A stretch of DNA of 64,000 nucleotides from Rhypophila decipiens. Lineage: Eukaryota > Ascomycota > Sordariomycetes > Sordariales > Naviculisporaceae. Below are positions 12,677 through 25,500 of this stretch, piece by piece. A model generated the notes under the pieces. That model did no database searches, was not told the DNA's origin, and was given only the letters and a program-made list of their open reading frames with translations. A program made the translations under genes and the position numbers. The stretch lies in assembly GCA_033297075.1 (NCBI GenBank), contig MU858056.1, positions 62,001 through 126,000 on the forward strand, in the 5' to 3' direction. Position 1 is the first letter of the stretch; each line of letters begins with the position of its first letter.

Positions 12677-14591
12677 ATGGACGCCACCTCGCTACTTGCT
12701 CTGCCGTCGAGCCCGGCTCCGTCCGGGCTTCAGATCTTTGCCATATTTGTCAACTTCTTCTTCCCTGCTCTAGCACTCATCGTTGTGACGACCCGCGCCG
12801 CTGGGAGGTTCGCCACGGGCCGGTTCGGATGGGATGACTGGCTTGTGTGTATTGCCATGGTCTTGTCAGTGGGAGAGACGGTCATTAGCTTTTTTTGTAC
12901 GCATTTCCTCTCACTTGTTGGAAATTGCTCGTCAATCACACGCAGGCTAACAGACTTACTCACGCATAGTCATCAAGACAAACTTCATCGGCATCCCCCG
13001 AGACCAGATCCCACCGCACGACCCAACCCAAGGTCTAATCTGGGCCTATGCAGTACAGATATTATACAACCCCATCCTAGCACTAGTCAAATCCTCGGTG
13101 CTGATATTCCTGTCCCGGCTGTTCAGCCAGAAAAACGGGGTGCGCCAATTCGTGATCTGGCTCAATGTGGCGAATATCGCCCAGATGGTGGCTGTGTTCC
13201 TGGCCATTACACTGCAGTGCCTGCCCGTGTCGTTTAACTGGGACTTGTCGATCCGGGGCGGACGCTGTGTCGACCGGAGGATCCTGTACACTTGCACTGC
13301 GGTGCTGAATATCGTTACTGACTTGTTGGTCTTGGGATTGCCGGTGTGGATCTTTGTTGATTTGAAGATTCCGAGGCGGACCAAGTTTGCGCTTTTGTTT
13401 GTTTTTTTGCTTGGGTTTTTGTGAGTTCTCTTCTTTTATCACTGGTTGTTGCTTATCTTGGAAAGGGATTGTCGGCTGACTTGTGGATAAAGAGTAACCA
13501 TCACATCCATCGTCCGCCTAGTCCTCCTTGTTCAGGGGCTTTTCGGCGTAATCATCACGCCAGACACTACCAACATCGGCTTCGTCACTTCGGCTATTGA
13601 GACAAACCTCGCGCTCATTACAGCTTCGGCTCCGGCGCTGAGACCCATCTTCCGTTCGCGCGCACGAGGCGGGTGGTTCCCACGGACACTTGTGGGTGGC
13701 CAGAGCCGCATTGGAGATGCCGAGCAGGGCGGCCAGCCTAAACCCATTGATTGGGACTCTAGTACGCAGAATAACAGACCCGGTACATCGTCCGGAGAGA
13801 AAGGGAACTCGGGAACGTCAGCAGGGAAACCCCTCGGCGGCAGCAGCAGCAGCCGGGGCGGAAAATCTCGCGGAGGCGGTCCAAGAAGGGGAAGTTCCCG
13901 CAGCGGAAGAAGTCTCCGAAATGGAGGACGCGGCGGTGGAAAAAACAGGCCGACCATCATGCGGGTCAAGACAGACGTTGGCGCCGCCGAAATGCTAAGG
14001 AGTGCATCACCGCGGAGTAGCGAGGAAGAAACCATGACCAACAACGGTATCATGCGGGTGAGCGATATCCAGAGGGAGATTGATGGTCTTGCGAAAGAGA
14101 TTGAGATTGCCCGTGCTGGAGCGGTGTCGAGGCCGTATCACCGCAAGACGGACAGCTTTGCCGGCCCACGACGACCGCGCACGGCTGGGAGTATATCCAT
14201 ACCAACACCAACACCAACAACGAATAATAACGGTACTACTAGTGCTGCCGGCATCAGACCGGGAACTAGTGGATCATCAACAACGGGATCAATTGCCATC
14301 GGGATAAGACGATACCCCGCCGAAAGATATTACAGCGAGAGTGTATACCCTGACCTGGACTACTACAATTATGACGACGACGAAGAAGAAGAACCTAAAG
14401 GTAGCGGAAGTAGAGGTCAACAACAAAATAAAAGAGACGACAGGGACTACAACGACGAGAGGATCTCACGGTATGGCGATCGGAGGTTTGGAGTCGTTAC
14501 GCCGAGGGGTACAACGCCTACTAATGCTACTTTTTCGTCCATGATGACGACGACGAGGAGCTGGAAGGAGGGTGGTGGGAGACCTTTCTAA
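12677..14591 (+). CDS. Pth11/rhodopsin-type seven-helix integral membrane protein
   Basis: Three exons: join(12677..12896, 12970..13420, 13493..14591), 589 residues. Introns are 73 and 72 nt; the first join is ISFF|FIKTNFIG and the second is LLGFL|VTITSIVR. About seven hydrophobic helices lie in residues 15-290, including FAIFVNFFFPALALIVV, GWDDWLVCIAMVLSVGETV, NPILALVKSSVLIFLSRLF, VIWLNVANIAQMVAVFLAI, TAVLNIVTDLLVLGLPVWIF, VRLVLLVQGLFGVII and SAIETNLALITASAPALRP. GWDD after helix 1, an acid-rich helix 7 and RP after it are typical of the large fungal rhodopsin-domain family related to Pth11. The last ~290 residues form a Gly/Ser/Arg-rich, then Asp/Glu-rich cytoplasmic tail. No CFEM domain is seen. 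Ligand and role cannot be told from sequence. Confidence 0.88.
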
Positions 14592-17500
14592 CTTCGACAT
14601 TTTCGATTTGTTGCTTGCTTGTTTGGCTTTCATAGCTCGGGTGTTTTATGGCCTGGCCTGGTTCTGTTCGGTTTTACATCATATGTTCGGTTCCGGTTCG
14701 GTGTCGGGCGGGCATTATTACAGGAGTGCGTTGCGTTACTGATACCATATACCTCTCTCTCTTGGTTTATTTTATTTCCTTTGTTTTGGCTTAGTTTGCC
14801 CTTTCGGTTTGTTCTTTTCTGGTTTGTCCTTTTCGATTGTAAATAGTACATTATATATCTACTTCAGTAGGTTATGAATAAAAACCAAACCTTTCAATAT
14901 ATGTATGTCGCACTTCATCTCGATAGCTGAAGTCGTGTATAATCTTACATATCCTGCCATGGTCTATACGCCATCAAGACTCATTTGGGGCATTCTGTGT
15001 GTGTGTGGTGTTGACTTCTAGGAGAGAAAGTGACCGATCTCGATGCATCGGGCCTACCGCCGCCGACAGGTACCCGGCAACTATCGTCTATCCCGGACTC
15101 ATGTGCTGAGACGGGAGGCTTGGTTGGAAGTATATTCCTATCGGCCGGTGTGTACGTGACAAAGTATAGGATGAGTTGTGGAGAAATGGAGGTCAACTTT
15201 ACCTCGGTGACCAGAAACGACCGAATCTCCATCGTCACAGGTGTCCATCTACGGTGGCTTGTTTGTGGATTCTTAAAACACAAAAACACGAAAAAATAAC
15301 CACCTCCCTATTGCAACCTTGTTGCCCGTTCGAACCAGTTATACGTTGGGTATTTCACGCGCGGGAGAGTCGGCAAGGGGAGCACATCTCGATTTCACCG
15401 AGCTCACGGCGACGCGGCGTTCCCTTATCAGGAAGCTCTCCAGCCCTGCGGATTTCTTTAAACTCCATTTCTCCATAATTGTTGCCTTCACCTGCGGAAT
15501 GAGGGATCGGGAATTTGCGGTTTCCCATATGTGTCGGTTGATTGTGGGTATCCATAACCATAACCTTGATGGGTTATTTTGTCCTGTTTCCTCGAAGCAG
15601 AATAATAAGCCGTTGATTCCCGTAGCTCGACGAGGTTCCTTGTCTTCATTTTCTGCTGGCGAATGTGGTGATAGAGATTTGTGTTGGAATCGAGTGATGG
15701 CAACCGGGCTATCGCGGGGTCTGGTGGTTTATACGCGCTTGATCAACTCGGTGTTTTGCTTGGGAGGCTTGGCCTTTTGGCTATTGGGCCTGATGATACC
15801 AGTATCTTGATAGCGCCCCATGATCTCAGCGGCTCTCCTCGATGTGTGTCCGGTGTCCCAGAGAGACGTTCGACCCTTGCAGCCCGATCTAATCTGTCCC
15901 GATCGTATCATTAAGTTTGAGCTGGACGACGGCAGCTACAAACTCGGAATGCACCCCGCAGGCCCGCATTGGACGAGGACGGACGGGATCCCTCGTGCCT
16001 TCCCCCCTCCTTCTGCTCCCACTTGCCATTTGGAAGCCGAAACCCCACAAGCAAAACAGTGGGGTGGATCTTACTATCACAGGGAAAAATAGAGTTGTGT
16101 GGGTTGTATTGTGGATTTATAAACCCTTTGCTCCGTCATCTGTGATAAGGACACTTGCTCGATTCGGCGGCTTGCAGGAGCAGATACGGCGGTACGATGA
16201 GAATGTCACGTCGTTGAGTGGTTGCAAAAGTGTATGGTTGCTACAATCAGCGTGGTGTAACATGCTGCCGGCCACAAGTTCACCGGTACCTGTTTTGATG
16301 CTCATCACCTGCCCGTGATGGCACGCGGAGACGTTGGGTATCGATATGTTTTTGATTTACCCCCTTTTTACCTTTGATTGGGCATACCGGTATCTGACGA
16401 CTTTGGTTGTTAGCGAGGCTTGCGCATTGCCTGCCGGGGAGCGACCATCCCACGCTGCTGAAAGCACAGATTGGACAAGACCTCTGTCTGTGGAGACTTT
16501 GATGAGTTGGCCAGCTAGAGTAGGAAGGCAGGTAAAAAATATCGCACATGAGGGCTTTTTCGCGTCTTGTTTTCAGCGCGAAGGAAGAAAAATAAATTCT
16601 GTCCTGGGACGTGGAGAGCCATCCAGCGGTGAAGTTGAAACAAAGGCGGATTGGGGGCCTCGAGTCGAGGTTCTCGCGTGCCCTTGTCCAGGGGTCCATG
16701 TACGGGTTAACTCCCCCTGGTACGGCGTACACTCAATATTTTCCAGAAGCCTTCCTTTTTCACAAAGTCCCCGATCGGTGTGGGGAAAACACCCAAAACC
16801 CTACCCAGGCGAGATGCAGCCCGAGAGAATGTAAGATGAGAGGACTACTCAAGATTGAATGCAAGGGTGGTCATATTGAGTGTACACGAGATGAAAGAGT
16901 GCAATAGGGGGAAAAGTTAGACTCGTTGGATATTGCCTGTATTTCCCTCTTCTACTCTGTACAAGCCTTGCACCCAGTAAACTCTCTTCACCGACGATGA
17001 AACCTCTATACAAAGTTGTCATTGACGACGACGATAGAATGGGAATAGATTCCACAGTATCTAGTTCTCCGGCCACCATCACAAACACAAGGTCTGCTCC
17101 GGCATTGGGTTGCATCTTGACATGCCTTGACAGACGAAGCTCCGTAGGGCTTGTTTCTGTTGAACGGATGACTGCAGCTGTGTAGCTTGATAAGTGAGGC
17201 CTGTGAAGAGGCCTTATCTTGTACGACGTTCTGTGCTCCGGAGTGACAGCCTTCCAAAAATCCAAACCACTCATCCCGTCTCACCGGCATGAAGCCCACT
17301 GCAGTCAACAGTGAGGATGAAACCCCCACGTCCGATCAACACTCAGACCAAGTGTTGCTCGCTCATTCCAAGGCAAACACCAGGTTTTCACTGAGTCAGG
17401 TCTTTTTTGCTGACTTGTTTTCCCTTGAAAAGCTCTTTCAAAGAGATTGTAGCAAGCTTGCAAGTACAATACCGACGGTGATTCTTTATGCGATATCTCA

Positions 17501-18704
17501 TATCGCGGCTGGCTTGCATCCCCCAAAAGTGGCGGTTGTTGTTACTGGGGCAGTTTAACTCTAACGACTGCACTAACAAGTAGAAGTCTTATCACCCACT
17601 AGCCAACGTTAGCCTAAGGCTGGGGGGATGACTGTTAGGCTGAACAAGGAGCGTGACTTGGAGTGACAAGACTCCAAAGATTGTCTAAAGGGCTTGGATT
17701 GACTGAGTGACCACACGACCAACTTTTGGGGCATTGCCATGTTGGTGCTGGGTGTCGTCCTCCGATCTCTTATCAGTACTCCGGGTAACTCCACACGCCC
17801 GGCTTGACCCTGCCCGGTTTGTCGCTCACTGAGACAGTTTATATCAGCCATCCTCCCTCTCTCTTGTCATTTGATCCGAGACCCTATTCTCAGCTCTTCT
17901 CCTCTCTTTTTGCTCCTTTCGTGTCGCAAAAGATACTGGTGAAGGGGTACTACTGCCAAACCAACATCAGCCACGACAGCATTCAGGGGCCCGTTAAGCC
18001 TTTCTGGGACCCTGGCTACCGGATCACGCTGCATAAAGGGACACCCCCGAAACGATACCCAAGCCCAAGGTACCTCGACTGTCCAACATCGTGCACCTCT
18101 GCGTGACGAAGGCTGGAGTACCTCCCCTTCAGGTGACGACAACAGGCGGACCCTTGTCAGCCTCCTTCGCCCGATTTTATACAAAAGAGACAACCTGTCC
18201 TGTCATCCAAAAAGTTTCGCATCACTATTATACTACGTAGCAAACAATCAGCTTCATTTATCGCGGACCCTGACCGTACCAAATCAATCTCGCCGGTCGC
18301 ATTCGTTTTACCGTACAGTACCCGGTACAACCTAGACCCACCTCGTCGTCATTCATCTCACCAACCGGGAACCGATATTCTAAAAAGCCTTCTGGAACGA
18401 CAACGGTACTGCGGAGGGTTGGGATCTGGTGGAGTGGTTGGAGAGGACCTCTCTTACGTATTTTTACGTACTAGATTCCACCTTGCAGCGCAGCTCGCGT
18501 GCAAAAAGACCAAAACTGCTGAGCCCTGACGTTTTGGCTTCTCGTTTGGTCCCCGAATAGGGCCGGGCAATGTCCCATCACTTTACCAATCCGCAAGCTC
18601 TGAAAGCGAGGTAGGTAGTGGACTCTACTTGCGTAGCAGTAGCCTCCCGCCTGTCCCGACGCCCGACCTGCTACTATTGAGCGCCAAGGGGACAGTTGGA
18701 CAGA
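14592..18704. other. 4.1-kb gene-free region
   Basis: The left end is the 3' UTR of the Pth11-like gene, with an aataaa-type signal near 14876. Longer frames at 15319-15810 (plus), 16334-16834 (plus) and 16849-17274 (minus) have no family signature, no paired splice signals and random composition. A pyrimidine-rich tract (cctccctctctcttgtc, about 17853-17870) could be a promoter element. Nothing else is recognised. Confidence 0.5.
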
Positions 18705-20333
18705 ATGATGTCTCCACGGTCCTTCTTAGTGACCCGGCAGAACCAGCCCAGTACATCATCAACAGGTTCCCTTCAACGTCCCTCGGTCACTTCTACACCC
18801 CTATCCCTCTTTTCCCCGTCTTCCCAACTGTCGAAACCGGCGAGAGAAAACGATGAACGATCTCCTAAACCGACCGAACACGTTTCTAATAACAGTACTA
18901 ACATCGACACTTCTGCCATGGCCGCCTTTAAACGACGAAGGGAGTCCGACTCCAAGTCTCCATCGCCAAGCCCCCCAAGAACGACGACCACTATTTCCCG
19001 CCCTACTACTCCATCCAGCCCTGTGCAGATTCCCGTAAAGTCAAAGGCACACGAGACCGCGCACCCTCAACGACAACATCGGCACCATGGCCATAGCGAC
19101 CGAAGACGGCAGTCGTCTACTCACCGACCTCGAGATGTGCACACTCCGGATGCCATCCCTCCCTCGGTTGCGGCTCTGCTGGCCATCACCAGCATTCCGC
19201 CGCCAAAGTCGTCGCGGAATGTCCGGAAGACCAGTATTGGGAGAGAAAAGCGCATGACAGTGGACTCGATTATTGAAAGATCGCAGGAGTCTGAAAAGCA
19301 GCTCAGTTTGACACTCAGCAAAGGACCTCTGGACTTGCTGTTGACCCCTCCCGAAGACCTGGAGAGCGATGACATCTCGTTTTGTGAGAGCAATATCGGA
19401 TCAGCCCTGTCAACTCGTACCGTCTCTCTCGAGTCGATGCCGTCGCTGAGCGAGTCCTACACTACCGACACGTTTTCATCGCTGGGTTCTCCCCGCACAC
19501 CGTCTCGAAGACGGAAAGCACAACCAACTCGACGGTCTCTTGAGCCTGTTTCATCCCCGCCTGGCGAAGTCGAGGAACACCCATTATCATCGCCGATAAT
19601 TGCTGTCGACGAGCTAGATTTCCGCGTGTTCGAAAATGAACCAGAATTGGAGACCCAAAAAGCATCACGGCTGCCATTCAAACCCCTCAAGTCGGCATTC
19701 AAATCCAATCTCACGGCATCATTACGAGCATTGCGCCAGGCAGCGCGGTCACTTTCGTCCCTCAATCTCACGTCGATTCCCCCAGAAGACTTTCTCACGA
19801 GATCGATCTTGACGCTTGACCCCCAAGTTCCCTTTACCGATGAGCGCAGGCCGCCTCCACTCGAGGAGGAACCGACAGCCGCCTTGCGGCGATACCTTAA
19901 TCCCACGACGACTGCACGCCTGGAGCAGCCTTTGGCTGCCACGCCTAACCCCGCCGTCAAGTCGTTTACTGCCTCTATTCAGATGCAGACTTACAAAATT
20001 CACCGAGCTCGGAGCACATCCACTGGATCGGGTCGGGTTCCACAACCGCAAGCGAGCCCACCTTCCCCATCGCAAGCGCCGCAGGGTTCGCAGCAGAGAC
20101 CTGTCACCGCCGAATATCCGATGCCCGGTCCTCGGCAACGTGAAATGCGAGAAAACCCCGACTTCATCCGCATTGCTGTTATGGAGATGGCGATGCGGCG
20201 ACAGGGAAAGCTGGACGACCAACGGCCAGGTCGAGCCCGCTGGGCGCTGCCACCGAGGAAGACAAGCGCGAAGGCTTATGTTATTGGGGACGACGGGATC
20301 CCCGCCAGGTGGATTGCTATCACTTGTGAATGA
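18705..20333 (+). CDS. Disordered protein of unknown function
   Basis: One exon, 542 residues from the ATG at 18705. I do not recognise a named domain. Most of the protein is Ser/Pro/Arg-rich and probably disordered, with a histidine/arginine patch near residues 120-145 (HPQRQHRHHGHSDRRR). Ordered-looking islands are IPPSVAALLAITSIPPPK, PFKPLKSAFKSNLTASLRAL plus LRQAARSLSSLNL, and the C-terminal block FIRIAVMEMAMRRQGKLDDQ with PGRARWALPPRK. That last block looks like the conserved core. The basic stretch suggests a nuclear or nucleic-acid-associated role, but this is inference. An alternative start is the ATG at 18918, which has a better context (gccATGGCC) and would give 471 residues starting MAAFKRRRESD. 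Phosphosite-like SP motifs are frequent. Confidence 0.8.
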   Translation: MMSPRSFLVTRQNQPSTSSTGSLQRPSVTSTPLSLFSPSSQLSKPARENDERSPKPTEHVSNNSTNIDTSAMAAFKRRRESDSKSPSPSPPRTTTTISRPTTPSSPVQIPVKSKAHETAHPQRQHRHHGHSDRRRQSSTHRPRDVHTPDAIPPSVAALLAITSIPPPKSSRNVRKTSIGREKRMTVDSIIERSQESEKQLSLTLSKGPLDLLLTPPEDLESDDISFCESNIGSALSTRTVSLESMPSLSESYTTDTFSSLGSPRTPSRRRKAQPTRRSLEPVSSPPGEVEEHPLSSPIIAVDELDFRVFENEPELETQKASRLPFKPLKSAFKSNLTASLRALRQAARSLSSLNLTSIPPEDFLTRSILTLDPQVPFTDERRPPPLEEEPTAALRRYLNPTTTARLEQPLAATPNPAVKSFTASIQMQTYKIHRARSTSTGSGRVPQPQASPPSPSQAPQGSQQRPVTAEYPMPGPRQREMRENPDFIRIAVMEMAMRRQGKLDDQRPGRARWALPPRKTSAKAYVIGDDGIPARWIAITCE

Positions 20334-21930
20334 GGTCCCTTTGGCCGCATTTTGGGTAATCTGCAGAATTCTACTGGCCAGGCGGTCTAGACTCGGAGGT
20401 CTCAGTTACCGCCTTTCAGGACCGAGAGACCGACTCAGCCAACCTTGTCAACCATCACTAATATTTTCATAAAGGTGGCTCTCTACACTTCCGAGTCATG
20501 GAGCCTCCTCCAGCCATGGACGCTCGGCCGAACGCAAATTGCATCCATTGAGAGGATCCAAATTCTGTTGAGATTTGAGGTCCACCAATTTGCACTTGGG
20601 AAGCTGGTCATCAGAAGAGAACTGAATCACATGGAGGCCTTTACAAATCCCCGGCCCATCCGGGGTTTTGCGTCGGGCATTCGGGTTCGAACAAGTGGTG
20701 GGCAAATGTGGGACCGCCTGCCCATTACACTTACACGGGTAATCCCGTTTCCACAGAGTTTTGGTTTATTATCAGATTTTTCTTCACCGCCACGGCGGAT
20801 GCATCGGAGGCATCATTTTCGGAGTCTACATATCAATTTTTTTCTCTTTTGTCTTTAGATATCATGCACAGGCATCGGTATAGACAGACGGCCCAGGATT
20901 CGCATCGGGCTGGTCAAGGTCAATGGGCATTCATCGGAGCGAACTGGGGTTTTTGGAATCATTGGGTCGGGCAATTGTGCATGGTTCTGGCTCGGACTCA
21001 TTTGGGGGATGTGATTGATGGCGTTTTCATTATCAGGTCGGAATCATATATATCCCTCGATCGTTTGTTTGTTTTCTTTATTGGATTAGCATTACTAGCA
21101 TCAGCGTGAGAAGTGCTCATTCCAGATTTAATTATCATTACTTATTTTGGACTCATTTTGGGGGTTTTGCTCGTCATATTTATCTACATGTATGATTCGA
21201 AGTCACCCAGGTTTAATAGTCAATATGGAAATCTCAATCTCACAATCTCAAGTCAACAACCATCCTGGAGTGAACATCAGGAGAACTGCAACTTGAATAC
21301 CCCTAGGGCAGATACCTCCCAGCCCTGTCTGTCCTAAGCACTCGATCTCAAAAAGACGGAATCATCCATTTTGGGCGCACACAACGGACAGAAAAACCGA
21401 AACCAGGCAAAGATTTTGGCATCGACTCGTCACCACTGTCGCCGTCCAGTCACCGCCGGCTCGTCCCGCTCCGATACCCAGGATGGTAAGGACAGTAACG
21501 TACGTCTGCAGGTACACGTGTATCTATCTACATGTGCACCATTAAAAGGCTGCATCTGTAGGGCAGTGAGGGCAAAAGAAAAATTGGAACCTTGTGGGTC
21601 GATTACGTATTTCGTACCTGACTTTTTCTTGGTACCCGACGTGCCTATCCATCATCGAGTTCAGTTTGAGGTTCATGAAGTACCAGTGAGGGTAGCACTA
21701 ATTAGTACATACCTACATGTGTAATTCATGTTCGACGGTTGGCCGGGAAGACGGGAACTGAGCCTACACTATTCTAATACCAGATGCCCACGGAATACAT
21801 ACACACACAAATACATATTCTGAGAGTTGAATAATGAGAGGCAATTCCGAGATAGATCTGCCTGCGCCATGAAATCTTTTTATTCCCAGTTTGAAAAATT
21901 TCGGATCACAGAGGGAGGAGATTTCAGTTT

Positions 21931-21945
21931 GTGTGTGTGTGTGTG
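21931..21945. repeat. (GT)n dinucleotide run
   Basis: Seven and a half GT units in the intergenic region downstream of RRP5. Confidence 0.9.
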
Positions 21946-22020
21946 CCTTGCTTCTGTTGCTGATCCAATGACATAGGCTGGCAGCAGCAGGTACAGACAG
22001 CAGAAGTGGAAGTGACAAGC

Positions 22021-22041
22021 GTAGATCGTAGATCGTAGATC
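22021..22041. repeat. 7-bp microsatellite, three units
   Basis: Three exact gtagatc units followed by an AT-rich stretch. Confidence 0.9.
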
Positions 22042-22527
22042 ATAAAAAATAAATATGTGGGTGGGTGGCAGGTGGTGAACAAGAAATAAAATGTAACAAG
22101 TTGGAGAGGATTCGGTGCAGATCAATACGAAATTTTGTTTAAATCAAGAATTGGCTCCAGCAAATATTCATCTTCATGATGGCGGCGGATACAATACGTT
22201 GCAGCAGACAGTAGGTTGATACTTGGTAGCAGCATGATCTGCAATGCTTCAACCCGGACGGAAGGAAGCCTGGTTCTAGTGTAGTCATCAGAGCAAGAAG
22301 CTCATGGTGAAAATATGTGTAATCTTGCCACTCTGGATATCATGGATTTACATGCAAAATGCTTGCTTTTGTCTACTCTTCAGTCCTCACTTTTCACCTA
22401 ACAAGAAACAGTAAACCCCCAGATATGCTGCTACAGTTGTTCGGATAAATCCAATACGCAGTACCCCTAAGAATCATGACAAAGGAAAAGAAAAAAACAT
22501 GTACTCAAATGCGATTTACAACCCAAT

Positions 22528-25500
22528 TCACTCATCACTCTCCTCCCCGTCCTTTTCCTTGGCAGCCTTCTTCTCACCATGAGCCTGAGCCCACGCCTTG
22601 GCCCTAGTCTTGACATTCTCTTTGCTCTTCTTGTCCCCGTTTTGCTCTTCCCACTGGGACCAGCGACGGAACCACTTCTCGGCCTGCTTCGGACTCAGGC
22701 TCTTGACCTTACTGCCCCGATCGAACAGATCCCTCACCACGACGGGGTCAGCAGCACCGGCTGACGACGTCTCGAGGTCCATCAGCTGATTCCATAGATC
22801 AAATCTCTTGGGGTAAGTTGCCAACAAGCTCTCAAACAGCGTGCGTCCTTGGTCGCGATCGCCGTTGGGCGAACGGAACTCGAGCGCTGCAAACCTGGGC
22901 ACCAGGGCGAGATAGAGATGCTTGTCGGACCCGAGCCTCTGCGTGGCTCTCTTCAAAAGGGTCCTGGCATTCTCTGGCTCTTGCGCCGTGACGTGCAGGA
23001 ACTGGGCATAGTTGACCCAGACGTCGACCGACTTGGCGCCGAACTTCTTGAGCATCTTCTCGAAAAGGTCCTTGGCCTCCTGATTATAGTAGATTCGTTA
23101 GTGACTGAATTCTTCTTTCAAATGAGAGACGAATAATGCAAGACTTACCCTGCGCCTTTGAGACTGAATGTAAATGCTTGCAAGGGCCTTGTGGACCTCC
23201 TCCTCATCGTTATATGAGCATGCTCGCTTGAAGACATCCTCGACGCTCTCATCAGTGCCATAAGCAACCTCCAGATTGAGATATGCAATCCAAACGTTGA
23301 GCTTTTCTGTCTGCTCGCGCATGTTGATGGTCTTGAGGGCCCGCTCTGCTACCTTTCTTGCACTCGCCAGCTCGCTCACTTGCATCTGGAAGGCCATGTA
23401 GGCAATCCACAATTGGGACGAGTCAGGTTGTCCAAGAAGGAGACGTTCGTAGTCACTGGCTGTCTGGGGGCCGTTGACATCGAGTTCGGCGGTCTTGTCG
23501 ACGGTTATCTGGGGTTCACGTCGGGACGTCTTCTTTTCCGTCGTCTCGGGGACAGCAGTGGTAACCATCTTCTTCTTCACTTCCAAGGATCCAGCAGACC
23601 AGTCGAACCCCCCAACGTCAAGCCCCTTGACCTCGGGTTCCGTCATTTCAACATCGCCGTCCTCGTCCTCGTCCTCGGAGTCTGACTCGACGTTGTCAGT
23701 GCCCGTGATCACAAAAGCACCTCCATCGTCGCTCATCTCAGCATCGGAGTCGCTCTCTTCGTCCCTGTCACTATGGAGAGCGGCGCCAGCATCGTCATCA
23801 TCGACATCCATGTTGTCCTCGTCATCAAAGTAGGAAGGCTTCAACCCCAAGTTGATTTTCTGGGCGTTCTTGTCGATCTTGAGAATGATGGCCTTGACCT
23901 TGTCCCCGGCATTGTAGAGCGTCTTGGCGTCCTGGACCCTCTGATCCGCCATCTCGGACCTATGGCACAGGCCGGAAACGTTATCCGAGCCGTCAACGTC
24001 AATGAACGCACCGTACTCTTCAACCTTTCTGACCTTTCCTGTGACAATCTGGCCTTCCTTGAGACCGTCAATGGTAAGTAAAGGCACATAATCCTCGTCA
24101 AGGACAGACGGCTTCAGGCTCATCTCGATGCGTCCGTCGGCGACTGAAATTACGCGTCCCTTGACGACTTGGTCGACCTGGAAATGGTCCTTCCAGTCCC
24201 TCAAGAATGAGTCGGACAGATTCTTGACCTTGCTCATGGCAACAACATCTCCGCCGAGGGAGATGAACAAGCCCTTGTCGGAGACATTCTTGACATGACC
24301 TCTGATAATCTCGCCAACCTCTATTTTAGAGCTCTTCGAAATCTCTCTGTCCTTGACAGGAAGAGACGAGTTGAGGACACGAGAAGGCCGGGTGGAGAGA
24401 CGTATCCTCTTGTTCGGCTTGTCCAGTCCCTTCACAGCTACTCGAACATAATCGCCCGTGCGATACTTGAGCGGGTTTGCCTCGTCATAGTCGTCGGCAA
24501 GGTCTGCCAAATGTACCGGGCCACCCAGAGTTTCGCTTAGCTTGACAACAATTTGACGATCAGTTACCTTGGAGATCTTTCCGGCAAGGACCATGTCCTG
24601 TTGAATAGTATCCCAGGTCAGATCCTTCTTGGAGTCAGGAGACCGGGCAGAGAAATCAAGCCGCTCCTTCTCAACATCTACGGATACCACCCGAACCTTG
24701 AGAGCAGAACCGATGGGGAAGCTCTCGGATATTTCATTGAGCTGTGTGAGGTCATCGGATGCCTCCATGATATCAAGCCTGCCTCGCACATTGGTTGACA
24801 AGCTGACCCAAATGTGGTTGCGGGCAATGTTGTTGACGAATCCAATGTAATTTGCATCCTTCTTGACCTTGCTGAAGCTCAGCGGCTCGGGCAAGCCACC
24901 CTCTTTGAGGTCGCTAGGCTTCATGGATAGCTCGAGAACGGAATGTTGGGATCGATGGGTGATGGGAAGGAAGCGATGGTTTCGGGCATCATGGACACCC
25001 AAAACTCGAACAGTGATGATCTGCTTGGCTTTGAATGGCTTCAGCGGCTCTTTCGGGTCTTCGATCTCATCCCAGCTATCGAAGACATTGGAGACGTCGA
25101 CTCGTCCTTGAACGTTGTCGGCGAGTCTGACATTGAGCTGAGACCCCTTCACTGAGGCAATTCTTGCCTTGGTGATCTTGCCAACTGTGATGTCATCCAT
25201 AGAGCGAATGGAGGGATCCAGAGAGCTGACAACCGCATCAGCCGGCTTTTCGGATTTCGTAACCTTGCCGACAGATGCGCCAGGAATCGCAACAATCAGC
25301 TTCTTTTGGTCCGTGTTGGCGGTTATGATCTCCACAGTAAGGGGTTGGAACTTGTGTAGACCAAAATCAGGAAGGGACTGGCTATCTTTGGGGAGAAGAG
25401 ATTTGGGAAGCAGAGCCTGCAGCTTCGCGGCAAATTGGACGAAGACTCCAGTTGGTATGATATTGCAAACAAAGCCCTGTCTCTGTTCGCCAGCCCTGGC

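Larger units (their letters stand above)
20334..22527. other. Intergenic region downstream of the unknown gene and RRP5 (convergent)
   Basis: Two convergent genes end on either side. Short frames (for example 20445-20858, 20708-21109, 21764-22018) lack domains. AT-rich and microsatellite stretches near 21931-22041 are listed separately. Confidence 0.5.

Noticed and set aside
15325..15345. tRNA-like B-box word (gttcgaac)
   Set aside because: No paired A box or cloverleaf around it on either strand.
16334..16834. 166-codon plus-strand frame in the 14.6-18.7 kb gap
   Set aside because: No domain, no splice context, and antisense frames of similar length across the same bases.
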